From Cellvibrio fontiphilus_A (GTDB lineage: Bacteria > Pseudomonadota > Gammaproteobacteria > Pseudomonadales > Cellvibrionaceae): a stretch of 64,000 bases of DNA. A program made the translations under genes and the position numbers. Shown piece by piece: positions 25,228 to 34,078 of the stretch. The stretch lies in NCBI RefSeq assembly GCF_042646205.1, contig NZ_JBHRTF010000003.1:310001-374000 (forward strand), in the 5' to 3' direction. The notes beneath the pieces were generated by a model. The model ran no database searches, was not told the origin of the DNA, and saw nothing but the letters and a program-made list of their open reading frames with translations. Within the stretch, counting starts at the first letter, position 1. Each line of letters opens with the position of its first letter.

Positions 25228-26235
25228 TTAGGGCTTTGGTGCTTCGTAAATTTTGTCAAAAATTCCACCATCGCCAAAGTGTTCCGGTTGGGCTTTGTTC
25301 CAGCCGCCAAAGTCCGCAATGGTGGCAAACTCAATGCTTGGGAACTGCTTGGTGTAGTTCTTGGCAACTTGTGGGTCACGTGGGCGATAGAAATTTTTAG
25401 CCGCAATCGTTTGCCCTTCAGCGGTGTACAGGTAGTTCAGGTAAGCAGTGGCTACTTCAGTGGTACCTTTTGCGCTTGTATTTGTAGTGACCACAGCAAC
25501 CGGTGGTTCCGCAAGAATGGAAATAGAGGGATACACGATTTCAATTTCATCGGTACCGGCTTCCTGAATCGCTAAATGCGCTTCATTTTCCCATGCGAGC
25601 AATACATCACCTATGCCACGCTGTACAAAGGTTGTGGTTGAGCCGCGCGCGCCGGAATCCAGTACGGGCACATTTTTGTAAAGTGTTTTTACAAACGCTT
25701 GTGCTGCTGAATCGGTTCCTTCTTTCTTTTTGGCAAATGCCCAGGCCGCTAAATAATTCCAGCGTGCACCGCCCGATGTTTTCGGGTTAGGGGTAATCAC
25801 CTCAACACCGGATTTCACCAAATCATCCCAATCTTCAATTTTTTTCGGGTTGCCTTTGCGAACCAAAAACACAATGGTGGATGTGTAGGGGGCGCTGTTG
25901 TTGGGCAGGAGTGATGCCCAGTTGTCCGCAAGTAATTTCCCATTCTTGGCTAATGGATCTATATCGCCCGCCAATGCCAGGGTGACAACATCCGCTTTCA
26001 ATCCATCCAGCACGGCGCGCGCCTGGCTGCCGGAACCGCCGTGGGATTGTTCAATTTTTACATCATCACCGGTTTTGGCTTTCCAGTGTGCGGCAAAAGC
26101 GGTGTTGAATTCACGATAAAGTTCGCGGGTAGGGTCATAGGATACGTTTAATAGGGTTACGTCTTTCGCCCAGCTGACAGAGCTTAATAACACAGTGGCT
26201 GCGAATAATGCGGCGCGTTTACTTAACAATTTCAT
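25228..26235 (-). CDS. Sulfate ABC transporter substrate-binding protein (copy 2)
   Basis: 335 residues with a signal peptide cleaved near SWA-KDV and the same LLNVSYDPTRELYREFN and QSHGGSGSQARAV signatures as copy 1. The ATG at 26235 is preceded by AGGAAA. No permease genes are attached; it presumably feeds the CysTWA transporter encoded downstream. Unlike copy 1, it has a sigma-54-like promoter about 200 bases upstream and its own strong terminator, so it is a single-gene unit under different control. Sulfate versus thiosulfate preference cannot be told. Confidence 0.94.
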   Translation of the reverse strand: MKLLSKRAALFAATVLLSSVSWAKDVTLLNVSYDPTRELYREFNTAFAAHWKAKTGDDVKIEQSHGGSGSQARAVLDGLKADVVTLALAGDIDPLAKNGKLLADNWASLLPNNSAPYTSTIVFLVRKGNPKKIEDWDDLVKSGVEVITPNPKTSGGARWNYLAAWAFAKKKEGTDSAAQAFVKTLYKNVPVLDSGARGSTTTFVQRGIGDVLLAWENEAHLAIQEAGTDEIEIVYPSISILAEPPVAVVTTNTSAKGTTEVATAYLNYLYTAEGQTIAAKNFYRPRDPQVAKNYTKQFPSIEFATIADFGGWNKAQPEHFGDGGIFDKIYEAPKP

Positions 26236-26440
26236 AGTGTTTCCTTAGGAATGGTAGATCTACAGATTAATGTCCGGTGCTGTTTTTAATATCCATGACA
26301 GCGGCTTTATTCCAGTGTGAATGGAAAGTCCATTTGTAATCCTGTTAAAGCCAGATCTATGCCAGAGTGTTTTTGAAAATAATCTGCTTGGTTAAAAACA
26401 CTTTGTTTTAAGCGTCAAACCAAAAACTATAAGTAAAAGC

Positions 26441-26456
26441 GGCAAGGCTTGTACCC
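26441..26456 (-). promoter_or_regulatory. Sigma-54-type promoter of the copy-2 sulfate-binding gene
   Basis: Minus strand GGGTACAAGCCTTGC: GG-N10-GC spacing and TTGC intact, with three mismatches in the -24 half. It is the weakest of the nine sites. Predicted transcription start near 26431. Confidence 0.55.
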
Positions 26457-26806
26457 GCGGTATCAGTGGGCTAGGGCAAAGAATCAAATGAAGGTTAATG
26501 CTTTTTTATTAAGGCTAATTGAGTGTGAGTTGGTACTTTTTTGGATTTTTCATAGGTTAAGTGTTTAAAAATATGCTTTTTACTAATCTCTATTTGTTGA
26601 TTTTTTAGCAGAATATTTACCTTAGGTGTTTAATTAAAAACAGCTGCCTTTATCGAATAATCGTTTTTCACTCTAAATCCTTTGCAAAGCAAAAATTGGA
26701 TCTTTAAAACAATTTTTATCTACCTCCTTTATTCATGCTGCTTTTAAAACAGTTTTTTCAAAATAAATCTGTTCTTTTTTAAAATTAAATATTTTCTCTA
26801 AATATC

Positions 26807-26822
26807 TGGCATAGCGGTTGCT
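26807..26822 (+). promoter_or_regulatory. Sigma-54 promoter of receptor 2
   Basis: TGGCATAGCGGTTGCT: TGGCA and TTGCT intact, 10 bases between GG and GC. Predicted start near 26833, about 39 bases before the ATG. Confidence 0.8.
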
Positions 26823-26871
26823 AAACACCCTATGTCAGTTATTCATACACATATTGTTTTGGAGAGATTTA

Positions 26872-29442
26872 ATGAAAGCTTTGCGTTCGGCGCAGCTGCA
26901 GTCGTCAGTGCAGTCATCATTGTTATCAACCCCGCGTCTTTTTCAACGCAAATTGCTGAGTGTTGCTGTGGGAGTCGTGTTGGGATCTGGTGCGATCATT
27001 CCGCAAGGGGTTGTTGCACAGGAACAAAATAAACCCTCGTTTGCTTTGGATACAGTCGTGGTCACTTCGCGTAACCGCGAAGAAATTGCCCAAAAAGTCC
27101 CGCTGCCGGTTTCCGTGGTGGGTGGTAAAACGTTGGATCGCGATAACGCGGTTTCAGTAAATGATTTGGTTAAAAAAGTGCCGAACCTCGGTGTATTTGG
27201 CAGCAACCCGCGTCAAACCAGTATTTCATTGCGCGGTATCGGTAAAAATGCTGCCAACGATACGATGGAGCCGAGTGTAGGCGTGATTGTTGATGGTGTT
27301 GTGAGTTCTTATGTAGGTCAGTCGTGGAATGATTTTATTGACCTTGACCGCATTGAAGTCATCCGTGGTCCTCAGGGTACTTTGCTGGGTAAAAACACCA
27401 CGCTCGGCGTAGTGAATATAGTCACCAAAGCACCGAGTTTTAAACCGGGTTACACCTATGAAGTACGCTACGGTGATTACAATGAACTGGGCGGAAAAGT
27501 CACCGGCACCGGCGCTATTGTGGATGACTTGGTTGCCTATCGAGGGTCATTATTTTTTAACAAAAAAGACGGTGTGCTGGATAACGTATGGCAATCGGGC
27601 CCGGAAACCTGGAACGAAACCAACCGCGTCGGTGGCCGTTTACAATTTTTAGTAACGCCCGATGAAACCCTGTCTGCACGTATTATTTTGGATAGCATCC
27701 AATCCGTTGAAAACGGCAATAAATCATTATTGGTCGATAATGGCCCCGATACCTTTGCCGATGGCGCAGCACGTACCACAAGCTTCTTCAGCCGTTTGCA
27801 GCGCGATTATTTTAACAACCCCGACGGCAGCAAATACCAACCCGTATTTAAAGACGGCGTGTATGGCGACAATAAAATCGAAGATTCACAAGCGCGCCCA
27901 CAGCGCACGGAACAAGGCGGCGTTTCAGTTGAACTTAAAAAGTTATTAAGCGATGAATATACGCTCACATCGATCACTGCTTATCGCGAACAACATTTCG
28001 ATATTAAAAACGGTGGTGTAACTCGCTTTGATATCGGCAATGGTGGCCAGCAATTGTGGAACGATCAAACCTCACAAGAATTGCGTTTGAATTACAAAGG
28101 CGAAAAACAATACGACTATCAAGTAGGTTTGTATTATTTGGATGCCGAAGTCTATTCCGATGACCCTACTTATTTTGGCGCAGATGCCGCCGCATTTAAC
28201 GCGAGCAATGCGCAGTGGAATGCATTAAAAGCACCTAAATATCGCGGGCTGTTAACCGATGCACAGCGCGGTGTGTATCGCTCTTATGTGTTGAATCCCA
28301 CTACTGAAAGTTATGCGGCCTTCGGTCAGGTCAACTGGCACTTCACTGAAAAATCCACCCTCACGCTTGGTTTGCGCAATACCTATGAACACAAAGAAGG
28401 GCGCAACCGCCGCGAGTTGGATCGCGCAGGAACTGGCTTAACTAATGCCACCGGAACTGACAACAGCAAAGCTGCCAACTATGGTTTGGATTTGGCAAAT
28501 GCAGCAGACCTTGCTGCATGGAACGCCGCCAAAGCGCTCTACCGCTCAGCCATTGGAACGGGCAGTGCGGGTGACAAAGGGATTTACGATTGGATTGACG
28601 GTGACGCCATTAGCGATAACTCCATCGCCTGGTTAATCAGCCCCAGTTATCAATTAACCAATGATGTATTGCTCTACGGCTCTCTCGCATCGGGTGAAAA
28701 ATCCGGCGCAGTAGAATTCGTGTCTGATCCAGCAAGCCCGGATTATGGCCAGCCGTTAAATGTAAAACCGGAGAAAGCTGAAAACGCCGAGTTGGGTTTC
28801 AAAAGTTTATTACTGGATCGCCGTTTGTTAGTGAACGCCAATATTTACTACACCCAGCTGACGGATTACCAAAGCAACTTAACCGTTATTGATGAAACCC
28901 AGCCAACCGGCTTGCGCAGTTACTTGGGGAATATTCCCGGTGTGACCGCAAAGGGTATTGAATTTGAATCGGCATTTGCGGTTACGCCATCGCTCAGTGT
29001 GAATTTTTCTGGTGCTTATAACCGTGCAACCTACGATGAATTCTTCACCACAGTGCCAGATATTTCCGATACCCAATTGGCTGATTACTCGGGCAAACAA
29101 TTGCACGGTGCGCCTAAAGTGACCTTGTCCTATGGCTTGGATTACACCCGTACTCTGGGTAATGGTTATGGTTTGAATTTGTTCCTGAGCAATGCCTATC
29201 GTTCCGATGCTTACTTGCAACCAAGTCAATCGGAATACACCTTACAAAAGGCCTATAACCTGACTGATGCTGGTGTGGCACTTGATCGCGCTAACGGCAA
29301 ATATCGTATTTCATTTATCGTGAAAAACCTGTTTGACGAGCATTACAAAACCGGTGGCAATACCTACAGCAGTTCCAATGCGATAACCGAGCAGCCGGGT
29401 TATGGGCGTGCATTCAGTTTTGCATTTCGTTCCAATTTTTAA
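26872..29442 (+). CDS. TonB-dependent outer-membrane receptor 2
   Basis: 856 residues from the ATG at 26872, preceded by GGAGAG; the longer frame runs into the promoter. A long basic signal peptide ends near VVAQ (about residue 50). The TonB box region (DTVVVTSR), plug motifs SIRLRGIG-like (SISLRGIGKN) and IRGPQGTLLGKNTTLG, and a barrel with long loops ending in FRSNF are visible. It belongs to the same subfamily as the receptor at 52448-55330: matching plug order, ITAY strand and GLYYLD segments. Substrate unknown. Divergent placement from a sulfate-binding gene and sigma-54 control suggest uptake of an organic sulfur compound, as for sulfate-ester receptors in Pseudomonas; this is inference. 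Confidence 0.92.
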   Translation: MKALRSAQLQSSVQSSLLSTPRLFQRKLLSVAVGVVLGSGAIIPQGVVAQEQNKPSFALDTVVVTSRNREEIAQKVPLPVSVVGGKTLDRDNAVSVNDLVKKVPNLGVFGSNPRQTSISLRGIGKNAANDTMEPSVGVIVDGVVSSYVGQSWNDFIDLDRIEVIRGPQGTLLGKNTTLGVVNIVTKAPSFKPGYTYEVRYGDYNELGGKVTGTGAIVDDLVAYRGSLFFNKKDGVLDNVWQSGPETWNETNRVGGRLQFLVTPDETLSARIILDSIQSVENGNKSLLVDNGPDTFADGAARTTSFFSRLQRDYFNNPDGSKYQPVFKDGVYGDNKIEDSQARPQRTEQGGVSVELKKLLSDEYTLTSITAYREQHFDIKNGGVTRFDIGNGGQQLWNDQTSQELRLNYKGEKQYDYQVGLYYLDAEVYSDDPTYFGADAAAFNASNAQWNALKAPKYRGLLTDAQRGVYRSYVLNPTTESYAAFGQVNWHFTEKSTLTLGLRNTYEHKEGRNRRELDRAGTGLTNATGTDNSKAANYGLDLANAADLAAWNAAKALYRSAIGTGSAGDKGIYDWIDGDAISDNSIAWLISPSYQLTNDVLLYGSLASGEKSGAVEFVSDPASPDYGQPLNVKPEKAENAELGFKSLLLDRRLLVNANIYYTQLTDYQSNLTVIDETQPTGLRSYLGNIPGVTAKGIEFESAFAVTPSLSVNFSGAYNRATYDEFFTTVPDISDTQLADYSGKQLHGAPKVTLSYGLDYTRTLGNGYGLNLFLSNAYRSDAYLQPSQSEYTLQKAYNLTDAGVALDRANGKYRISFIVKNLFDEHYKTGGNTYSSSNAITEQPGYGRAFSFAFRSNF

Positions 29443-29460
29443 CTAATAATCGCCGTGCTA

Positions 29461-29486
29461 ATAACGGGCGCAGCTGCGCCCGTTAT
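29461..29486 (+). terminator. Perfect palindrome after receptor 2
   Basis: A 26-bp perfect palindrome (ATAACGGGCGCAG and its complement) 18 bases after the stop. No strong T run follows, so it may act as a weak terminator or mRNA stabiliser. Confidence 0.65.
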
Positions 29487-29814
29487 TGTGACTGTCAGGG
29501 CATTTTTTGTGACAGGCTACAAACGGCTTTGAAAAGAGCGGTGGTTTTAATACTGAAGTGAAAGAGCTAGATGTGAAAGAGTTAAAAGGAATGTGAATTT
29601 TTGTTAATCAGGAAACTTTTGCTGGCGAATTGCCTCGATTCAGGATACTTCTTGGTGTGCGAGTGTTTTGTGTGTATGACAAGTGAGTGGGTGTGATTTT
29701 ATCTTTTTAATGGTGCTCACATTCATCAAATATATTCATTAAAAAAATCATCGATAGTCTGTTCGATTATTTGAAAAGAAGACCAAAAGGCGAAGCGCAG
29801 GAATCTTATCCCTA
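29487..29814. other. Intergenic region before the DsbD-like gene
   Basis: About 330 bases. No open frame with coding character and no sigma-54 match was found. An A/T-rich stretch near 29700-29780 is the likely promoter area for the following gene, but no clear hexamers stand out. Confidence 0.5.
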
Positions 29815-31983
29815 ATGAAAAAAATGGTAGTTGCAGTTTTTACCCTATTGCTGGTTTTTAGCCTTGCGGCACAGAGCCAGCAAGATGCCAATGTTGTAGC
29901 TGATGCAGCTATAACAGACGTCGCCGTATCTGATAAAGCATCAACACCCCAAGTGAAGGCGCAGTTAGTGGCATCTGTCGCTGCGGTTGTACCCGGCAGT
30001 GAAATTTACCTTGGTATCAACCAACAAATTATTCCGCACTGGCATACCTATTGGGTTAATCCCGGCGATTCGGGTAATGCCACCACGATTGAATGGACAC
30101 TGCCGGAAGGTGCGAGTGCAAGCGATATTATTTGGCCTGCACCCAGCCGTTTTTCCATGGGGCCTATTACCAATTATGCCTACGAAAATAACGTCACGCT
30201 GCTGAGCAAAATTACTATTCCAAACGCGCTTGCCGTGGGCGATACCTTTACTGCCCGCGCCTTGGTGGATTGGTTGGTGTGTGAGGAAGAATGTATTCCG
30301 CAACAAGTGGAATTGGCTTTGTCATTACCGGTTGTTGCAACACCAGCCGAAACCGGTGCAGGCAGTGAATTAATTGCTGAAGCGCAAGCGCGTTTACCTA
30401 TTCCAGTACCTTGGGATGTAACCGCAAAACAAAGTGTGATTGACAGTGAAACCGGGCAGGGGACATTAGACCTACATATCGCATTGCCAGCAGAGCAAAT
30501 TGCGCAAGTACAGGACATTTGGTTTTATCCCTACGACTGGGGCCGCATTCGTCAAAGTGATCCCCAGATACGTACAGATCTTGCCGATGGTATCCAACTC
30601 AATATTCCCACCGGTGAAGCACCGGCTGCCATTGGTGATCAACTTGCTGGTGTGCTGGTCATCAAAGAGCAGCAGGGTATTGCGCGTGGTTATGAAATAA
30701 AAGCGCCGCTGCAAGCGCTTGCCAATAACCAGCCGCCGTCAGAATTAGCGATCAGTTTTGTAGGGGCATTGTTGTTCGCGTTATTGGGCGGAATCATTTT
30801 GAATTTAATGCCCTGCGTGTTTCCGGTGTTGTCGATCAAGGCCTTGTCACTGGTCAGCCATTCCCATTATTCCGCGCAGCAAATTCGCCGTCAGGGTTAC
30901 GTTTACACGCTGGGTGTATTGGCCAGTTTTGCAGTGCTCGCCTTGCTGCTGATTTTATTAAAAGCCGGCGGCAGCCAAATTGGTTGGGGCTTTCAATTTC
31001 AATCGCCCATTTTTGTGTTGGTGGTTGCCTATTTATTGTTTGCGGTCGGTTTAAGTTTGTCGGGTGTTTTTTTTATTGGCGGCTCGGTTGCCGGTGTGGG
31101 TTCATCACTCACGGAAAAGCCCGGCTATAGCGGCAGTTTTTTTACCGGCGTTTTGGCAACGGTAGTGGCTACACCCTGTACGGCACCATTTATGGCGGCG
31201 GCATTGGGTTATGCCGTTGCGCAACCGCCGGTAAAACTCATGGCGATATTTTTAAGCCTCGGGTTAGGTTTGGCTTTGCCTTATTTATTGTTGAGCTGTT
31301 GGCCGCGCTTGCAGGGCTGGTTGCCGCGCCCCGGTTTGTGGATGGAGCGCGCAAAACAATTCTTGGCTTTTCCGATGTACGCCGCCGCGATTTGGTTGGT
31401 GTGGGTATTGGTGCAGCAAGCGGGCGTAAACGCCGTGATAGTCGCATTGGGGGGCATGTTGGTGATTGCTTTGGCGGCATGGCTCTATGACAGCACACGC
31501 ACCGCATCCAATCGCAATCGGGTGCTGGGGAGTGCAGTGGCGCTGCTGTTAGTGCTATCGGCCTTGGGCGGGGGCATTTTTGCGGTGAATGCACCGGTTG
31601 CATCCAATACATCCAATAAAAATGCCGCCGCTGCCGATGCCAATTGGGAAACCTTCAGCAATGCACGCCTGCAAGAATTACTCGCAGAGGGCAAACCGGT
31701 ATTTCTAAATTTCACTGCCTCTTGGTGCATCAGCTGTTTGGTCAATGAGCGTGTTGCACTGAGTAGCGATAGCGTCAAACAGCATTTTGCTAAAGAGGGC
31801 ATTGTGTATCTGAAAGGGGATTGGACCAATAAAGATCCGGAGATCACCGCGTTTTTGCAAAAGTTTAAGCGCAGTGGCGTCCCGCTCTATGTGTTTTATC
31901 CGGCAGGGCAGGCCAACCAGCCCGTTGAGCTGCCACAAATACTTACGCCGGATTTGGTGATTGAAAAACTGAAAGGTGATTAG
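29815..31983 (+). CDS. DsbD/ScsB-type protein-disulfide reductase
   Basis: 722 residues. The signal peptide (about 1-20) is followed by a periplasmic N-terminal domain containing WLVCEEECIP (a CxxxC pair as in ScsB-like proteins). An eight-helix CcdA-like membrane domain follows, with paired cysteines in LMPCVFPVLS and ATPCTAPFM. The C-terminal thioredoxin domain has the active site ASWCISCLVNE. Such proteins carry electrons from cytoplasmic thioredoxin across the inner membrane to periplasmic thiol proteins. The next gene encodes a secreted thioredoxin-fold protein, a likely partner. The N-terminal domain differs from classical DsbD, so ScsB-like is the safer name. Confidence 0.9.
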   Translation: MKKMVVAVFTLLLVFSLAAQSQQDANVVADAAITDVAVSDKASTPQVKAQLVASVAAVVPGSEIYLGINQQIIPHWHTYWVNPGDSGNATTIEWTLPEGASASDIIWPAPSRFSMGPITNYAYENNVTLLSKITIPNALAVGDTFTARALVDWLVCEEECIPQQVELALSLPVVATPAETGAGSELIAEAQARLPIPVPWDVTAKQSVIDSETGQGTLDLHIALPAEQIAQVQDIWFYPYDWGRIRQSDPQIRTDLADGIQLNIPTGEAPAAIGDQLAGVLVIKEQQGIARGYEIKAPLQALANNQPPSELAISFVGALLFALLGGIILNLMPCVFPVLSIKALSLVSHSHYSAQQIRRQGYVYTLGVLASFAVLALLLILLKAGGSQIGWGFQFQSPIFVLVVAYLLFAVGLSLSGVFFIGGSVAGVGSSLTEKPGYSGSFFTGVLATVVATPCTAPFMAAALGYAVAQPPVKLMAIFLSLGLGLALPYLLLSCWPRLQGWLPRPGLWMERAKQFLAFPMYAAAIWLVWVLVQQAGVNAVIVALGGMLVIALAAWLYDSTRTASNRNRVLGSAVALLLVLSALGGGIFAVNAPVASNTSNKNAAAADANWETFSNARLQELLAEGKPVFLNFTASWCISCLVNERVALSSDSVKQHFAKEGIVYLKGDWTNKDPEITAFLQKFKRSGVPLYVFYPAGQANQPVELPQILTPDLVIEKLKGD

Positions 31984-32089
31984 CGATTCGTGTTATCGAT
32001 TTTTAGTTTTTAGTTTTTAGTTTGTGTTTTGTTTTTACTGTTGTTTTTTTCGTTGTTAGTCCATTGTTGTCAACTCATAAGGAGTCATT

Positions 32090-32713
32090 ATGTCAATTCG
32101 TCAATCTGCAAAAATCGCACTGGCAAGTCTTGCTTTCGCATTGGTATCAACCCATGCCATGGCTGAACCTGTTATCAATAAACCTGCACCGACCTTTTCC
32201 GGTAAAGCAGCGGATGGCTCAACCATTAACCTGGCTGACCTGAAAGGAAAAACCGTGGTATTGGAGTGGACTAACCACGAATGCCCTTATGTGGTTAAAC
32301 ACTACGACAGCAGCAGTAACATTCCCGGCTTGCAAAAAAGCGCCGCTGAAAAAGGCTTTGTGTGGTTGCAAGTGATTTCATCGGCGCCGGGCAAACAAGG
32401 TCATGTGGATGGCGCTACTGCCATTAGCCTGAACGAAAAACGTGGTGCTACACCAACCAACACCATTCTTGATCCGGAAGGCACCATCGGTAAACTCTAT
32501 AACGCCCAAACGAGCCCACACTTTTTTATCATTAACCCGGAAGGGACTTTGGTTTACAAAGGCGGCGTGGACAGCATTAAATCCAACAAAGCGGAAGATA
32601 TTCCAAAGGCAACCCCTTACGTGAAAGACGCACTGGAAGCCTTGGCTGCCGGTAAAAAAGTACCTAACCAAAGCACCGCGCCCTATGGTTGCTCTATTAA
32701 ATATGCGGGCTAA
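32090..32713 (+). CDS. Secreted thioredoxin-fold (AhpC/TSA-like) protein
   Basis: 207 residues. The signal peptide ends near HAMA-EPV and the mature part has a peroxiredoxin/TlpA-like fold. LKGKTVVLEWTNHECPYVVKHY contains one N-terminal cysteine (NHECPYV, where a CxxC would be expected), and a second cysteine lies only near the C-terminus (APYGCSIKYAG). Members of this family commonly follow DsbD-like genes. It probably receives electrons from the upstream reductase and reduces periplasmic thiols or peroxides. Shine-Dalgarno AAGGAG precedes the ATG. A perfect-palindrome terminator follows. Confidence 0.85.
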   Translation: MSIRQSAKIALASLAFALVSTHAMAEPVINKPAPTFSGKAADGSTINLADLKGKTVVLEWTNHECPYVVKHYDSSSNIPGLQKSAAEKGFVWLQVISSAPGKQGHVDGATAISLNEKRGATPTNTILDPEGTIGKLYNAQTSPHFFIINPEGTLVYKGGVDSIKSNKAEDIPKATPYVKDALEALAAGKKVPNQSTAPYGCSIKYAG

Positions 32714-32742
32714 GCACTGGCCCTAAAACGGTAATGCTGATC

Positions 32743-32776
32743 AAAACGGGCTGCAATTGCAGCCCGTTTTTTATTT
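32743..32776 (+). terminator. Rho-independent terminator
   Basis: A 28-bp perfect palindrome (AAAACGGGCTGCAA and its complement, 32743-32770) followed by TTATTT. Confidence 0.92.
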
Positions 32777-32914
32777 CACCTCTTTTTATTCCACACTTTT
32801 CATTTCTCATCCTTTTCATTTCTCATTTTTTTATTTTGTATCGATTGATTAATGCAATACGTACTTATAGATGACAAACTATCGCTTGGTACGATTTTTA
32901 TAACGGCAAACCCA

Positions 32915-34078
32915 ATGTACTCATCCATTAAACACGAAACGCGTCTGGCCTTTGTATTGGGTATGGCGATCTTGCTTGCTGCTTGTGTTGCGATAAAACA
33001 GCTCACTGCACTTAATGCCCCGCAATGGTTGCTGATTGCTGTCGGGTTATGGATTTTTGTGTGCTGGCAGTTGTGGCAGAGACTGGAGCTGAATCGGGCG
33101 GGCGAGGGCGCACCTGTTTATCCAAGGCTAGGTTGGGCGAATCGTCTCACGCTATTGCGTGGTGGACTAATTGCTGCAACGGGCGGTTTTTTATTTCAAC
33201 CAGTGGCAGAGGGAATAATCGCGTGGGTTCCAGGTTTGCTGTATTGCATCGCTGCTATTCTCGACCGGATTGATGGCTTTGTGGCGCGGCGCAGTAAACA
33301 GACCAGTCTATTGGGTAGCGAACTGGATACTGTGTATGACGCTCTGGGTTTACTGGTTGCGCCGTTACTGGCGGTGGGTTACGGAAAAATCCACTGGAGT
33401 TTTTTATTGGTCAGCGCGGCCTATTATATTTTTGTGTGGGGGCTGTATTGGCGGCGCACACATAATTTGCCAGTTTATCCGCTTATGCCCAGTATGTTGC
33501 GTCGCACACTTGCGGGGTTTCAAATGGGTTTTATCGCTTTTATTTTATTACCCTGTTTTTATGCACCACTCACTATTGTTATTGGCATTGCTTTTATGTT
33601 GCCAATCCTGGTGGGTTTCATGGTGGATTGGTTGGTGGTGAGTGGCAGAATTCAATCCAGCACAGAATCCAGCACAAGCAGCGCAGCATTTTTTAGCGGC
33701 ATCGCGCGGATTAGCCACAATGTTTTTCAACCACTGTTGCGCGTTTTACTCTTGATTGCAGTGGTGATTTTTATTGTCAGAGCAAATGGTATTTTATCCC
33801 CCGAGGCCATAATCGGTTTATTGATCATAATCGGTTTATTGATCATGACCGGTGCCATTGTATTGGGGCTGGCAAGCCGTGTTGCTGCGCTTATTTTATT
33901 GGTGTTAATTGCGCTGCTGCAGGGCGATAATCAAATCGATGCGATTATTGTTGTGATGGTGTTCAGTTGTGTATGGTTAATGCTATCGGGTGCTGGCCGT
34001 TTTAGCCTCTGGCAGTGGGATGACCGCTGGGTAAATAGTCGCGACGGTGAAGAGCAAGATGCGGAGCAAAATTCCTGA
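32915..34078 (+). CDS. CDP-alcohol phosphatidyltransferase family membrane protein
   Basis: 387 residues from the ATG at 32915; an upstream in-frame ATG at 32852 adds 21 residues that do not look like a membrane protein start. The complete catalytic motif D-x2-DG-x2-AR-x8-G-x3-D-x3-D is present (LDRIDGFVARR to LDTVYD, about 117-142). The preceding ANRLTLLRG segment is also typical. About ten helices make it longer than PgsA or PssA (roughly 200 residues), with an extra C-terminal helical half. It should transfer a CDP-activated lipid or alcohol to an acceptor in the membrane; acceptor unknown. It overlaps the next gene by one base. Confidence 0.85.
   Translation: MYSSIKHETRLAFVLGMAILLAACVAIKQLTALNAPQWLLIAVGLWIFVCWQLWQRLELNRAGEGAPVYPRLGWANRLTLLRGGLIAATGGFLFQPVAEGIIAWVPGLLYCIAAILDRIDGFVARRSKQTSLLGSELDTVYDALGLLVAPLLAVGYGKIHWSFLLVSAAYYIFVWGLYWRRTHNLPVYPLMPSMLRRTLAGFQMGFIAFILLPCFYAPLTIVIGIAFMLPILVGFMVDWLVVSGRIQSSTESSTSSAAFFSGIARISHNVFQPLLRVLLLIAVVIFIVRANGILSPEAIIGLLIIIGLLIMTGAIVLGLASRVAALILLVLIALLQGDNQIDAIIVVMVFSCVWLMLSGAGRFSLWQWDDRWVNSRDGEEQDAEQNS

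Larger units (their letters stand above)
26236..26871. other. Divergent regulatory region between the copy-2 binding protein and receptor 2
   Basis: 636 bases, very A/T-rich, with no coding evidence. Two outward-facing sigma-54-type promoters lie about 350 bases apart. Between them, CTTTTTTATTAAGGCTAAT (26501-26519) partly resembles the 30-bp element of the porin promoters. An AT-rich spacer of this size is typical of DNA carrying activator sites. Confidence 0.6.
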
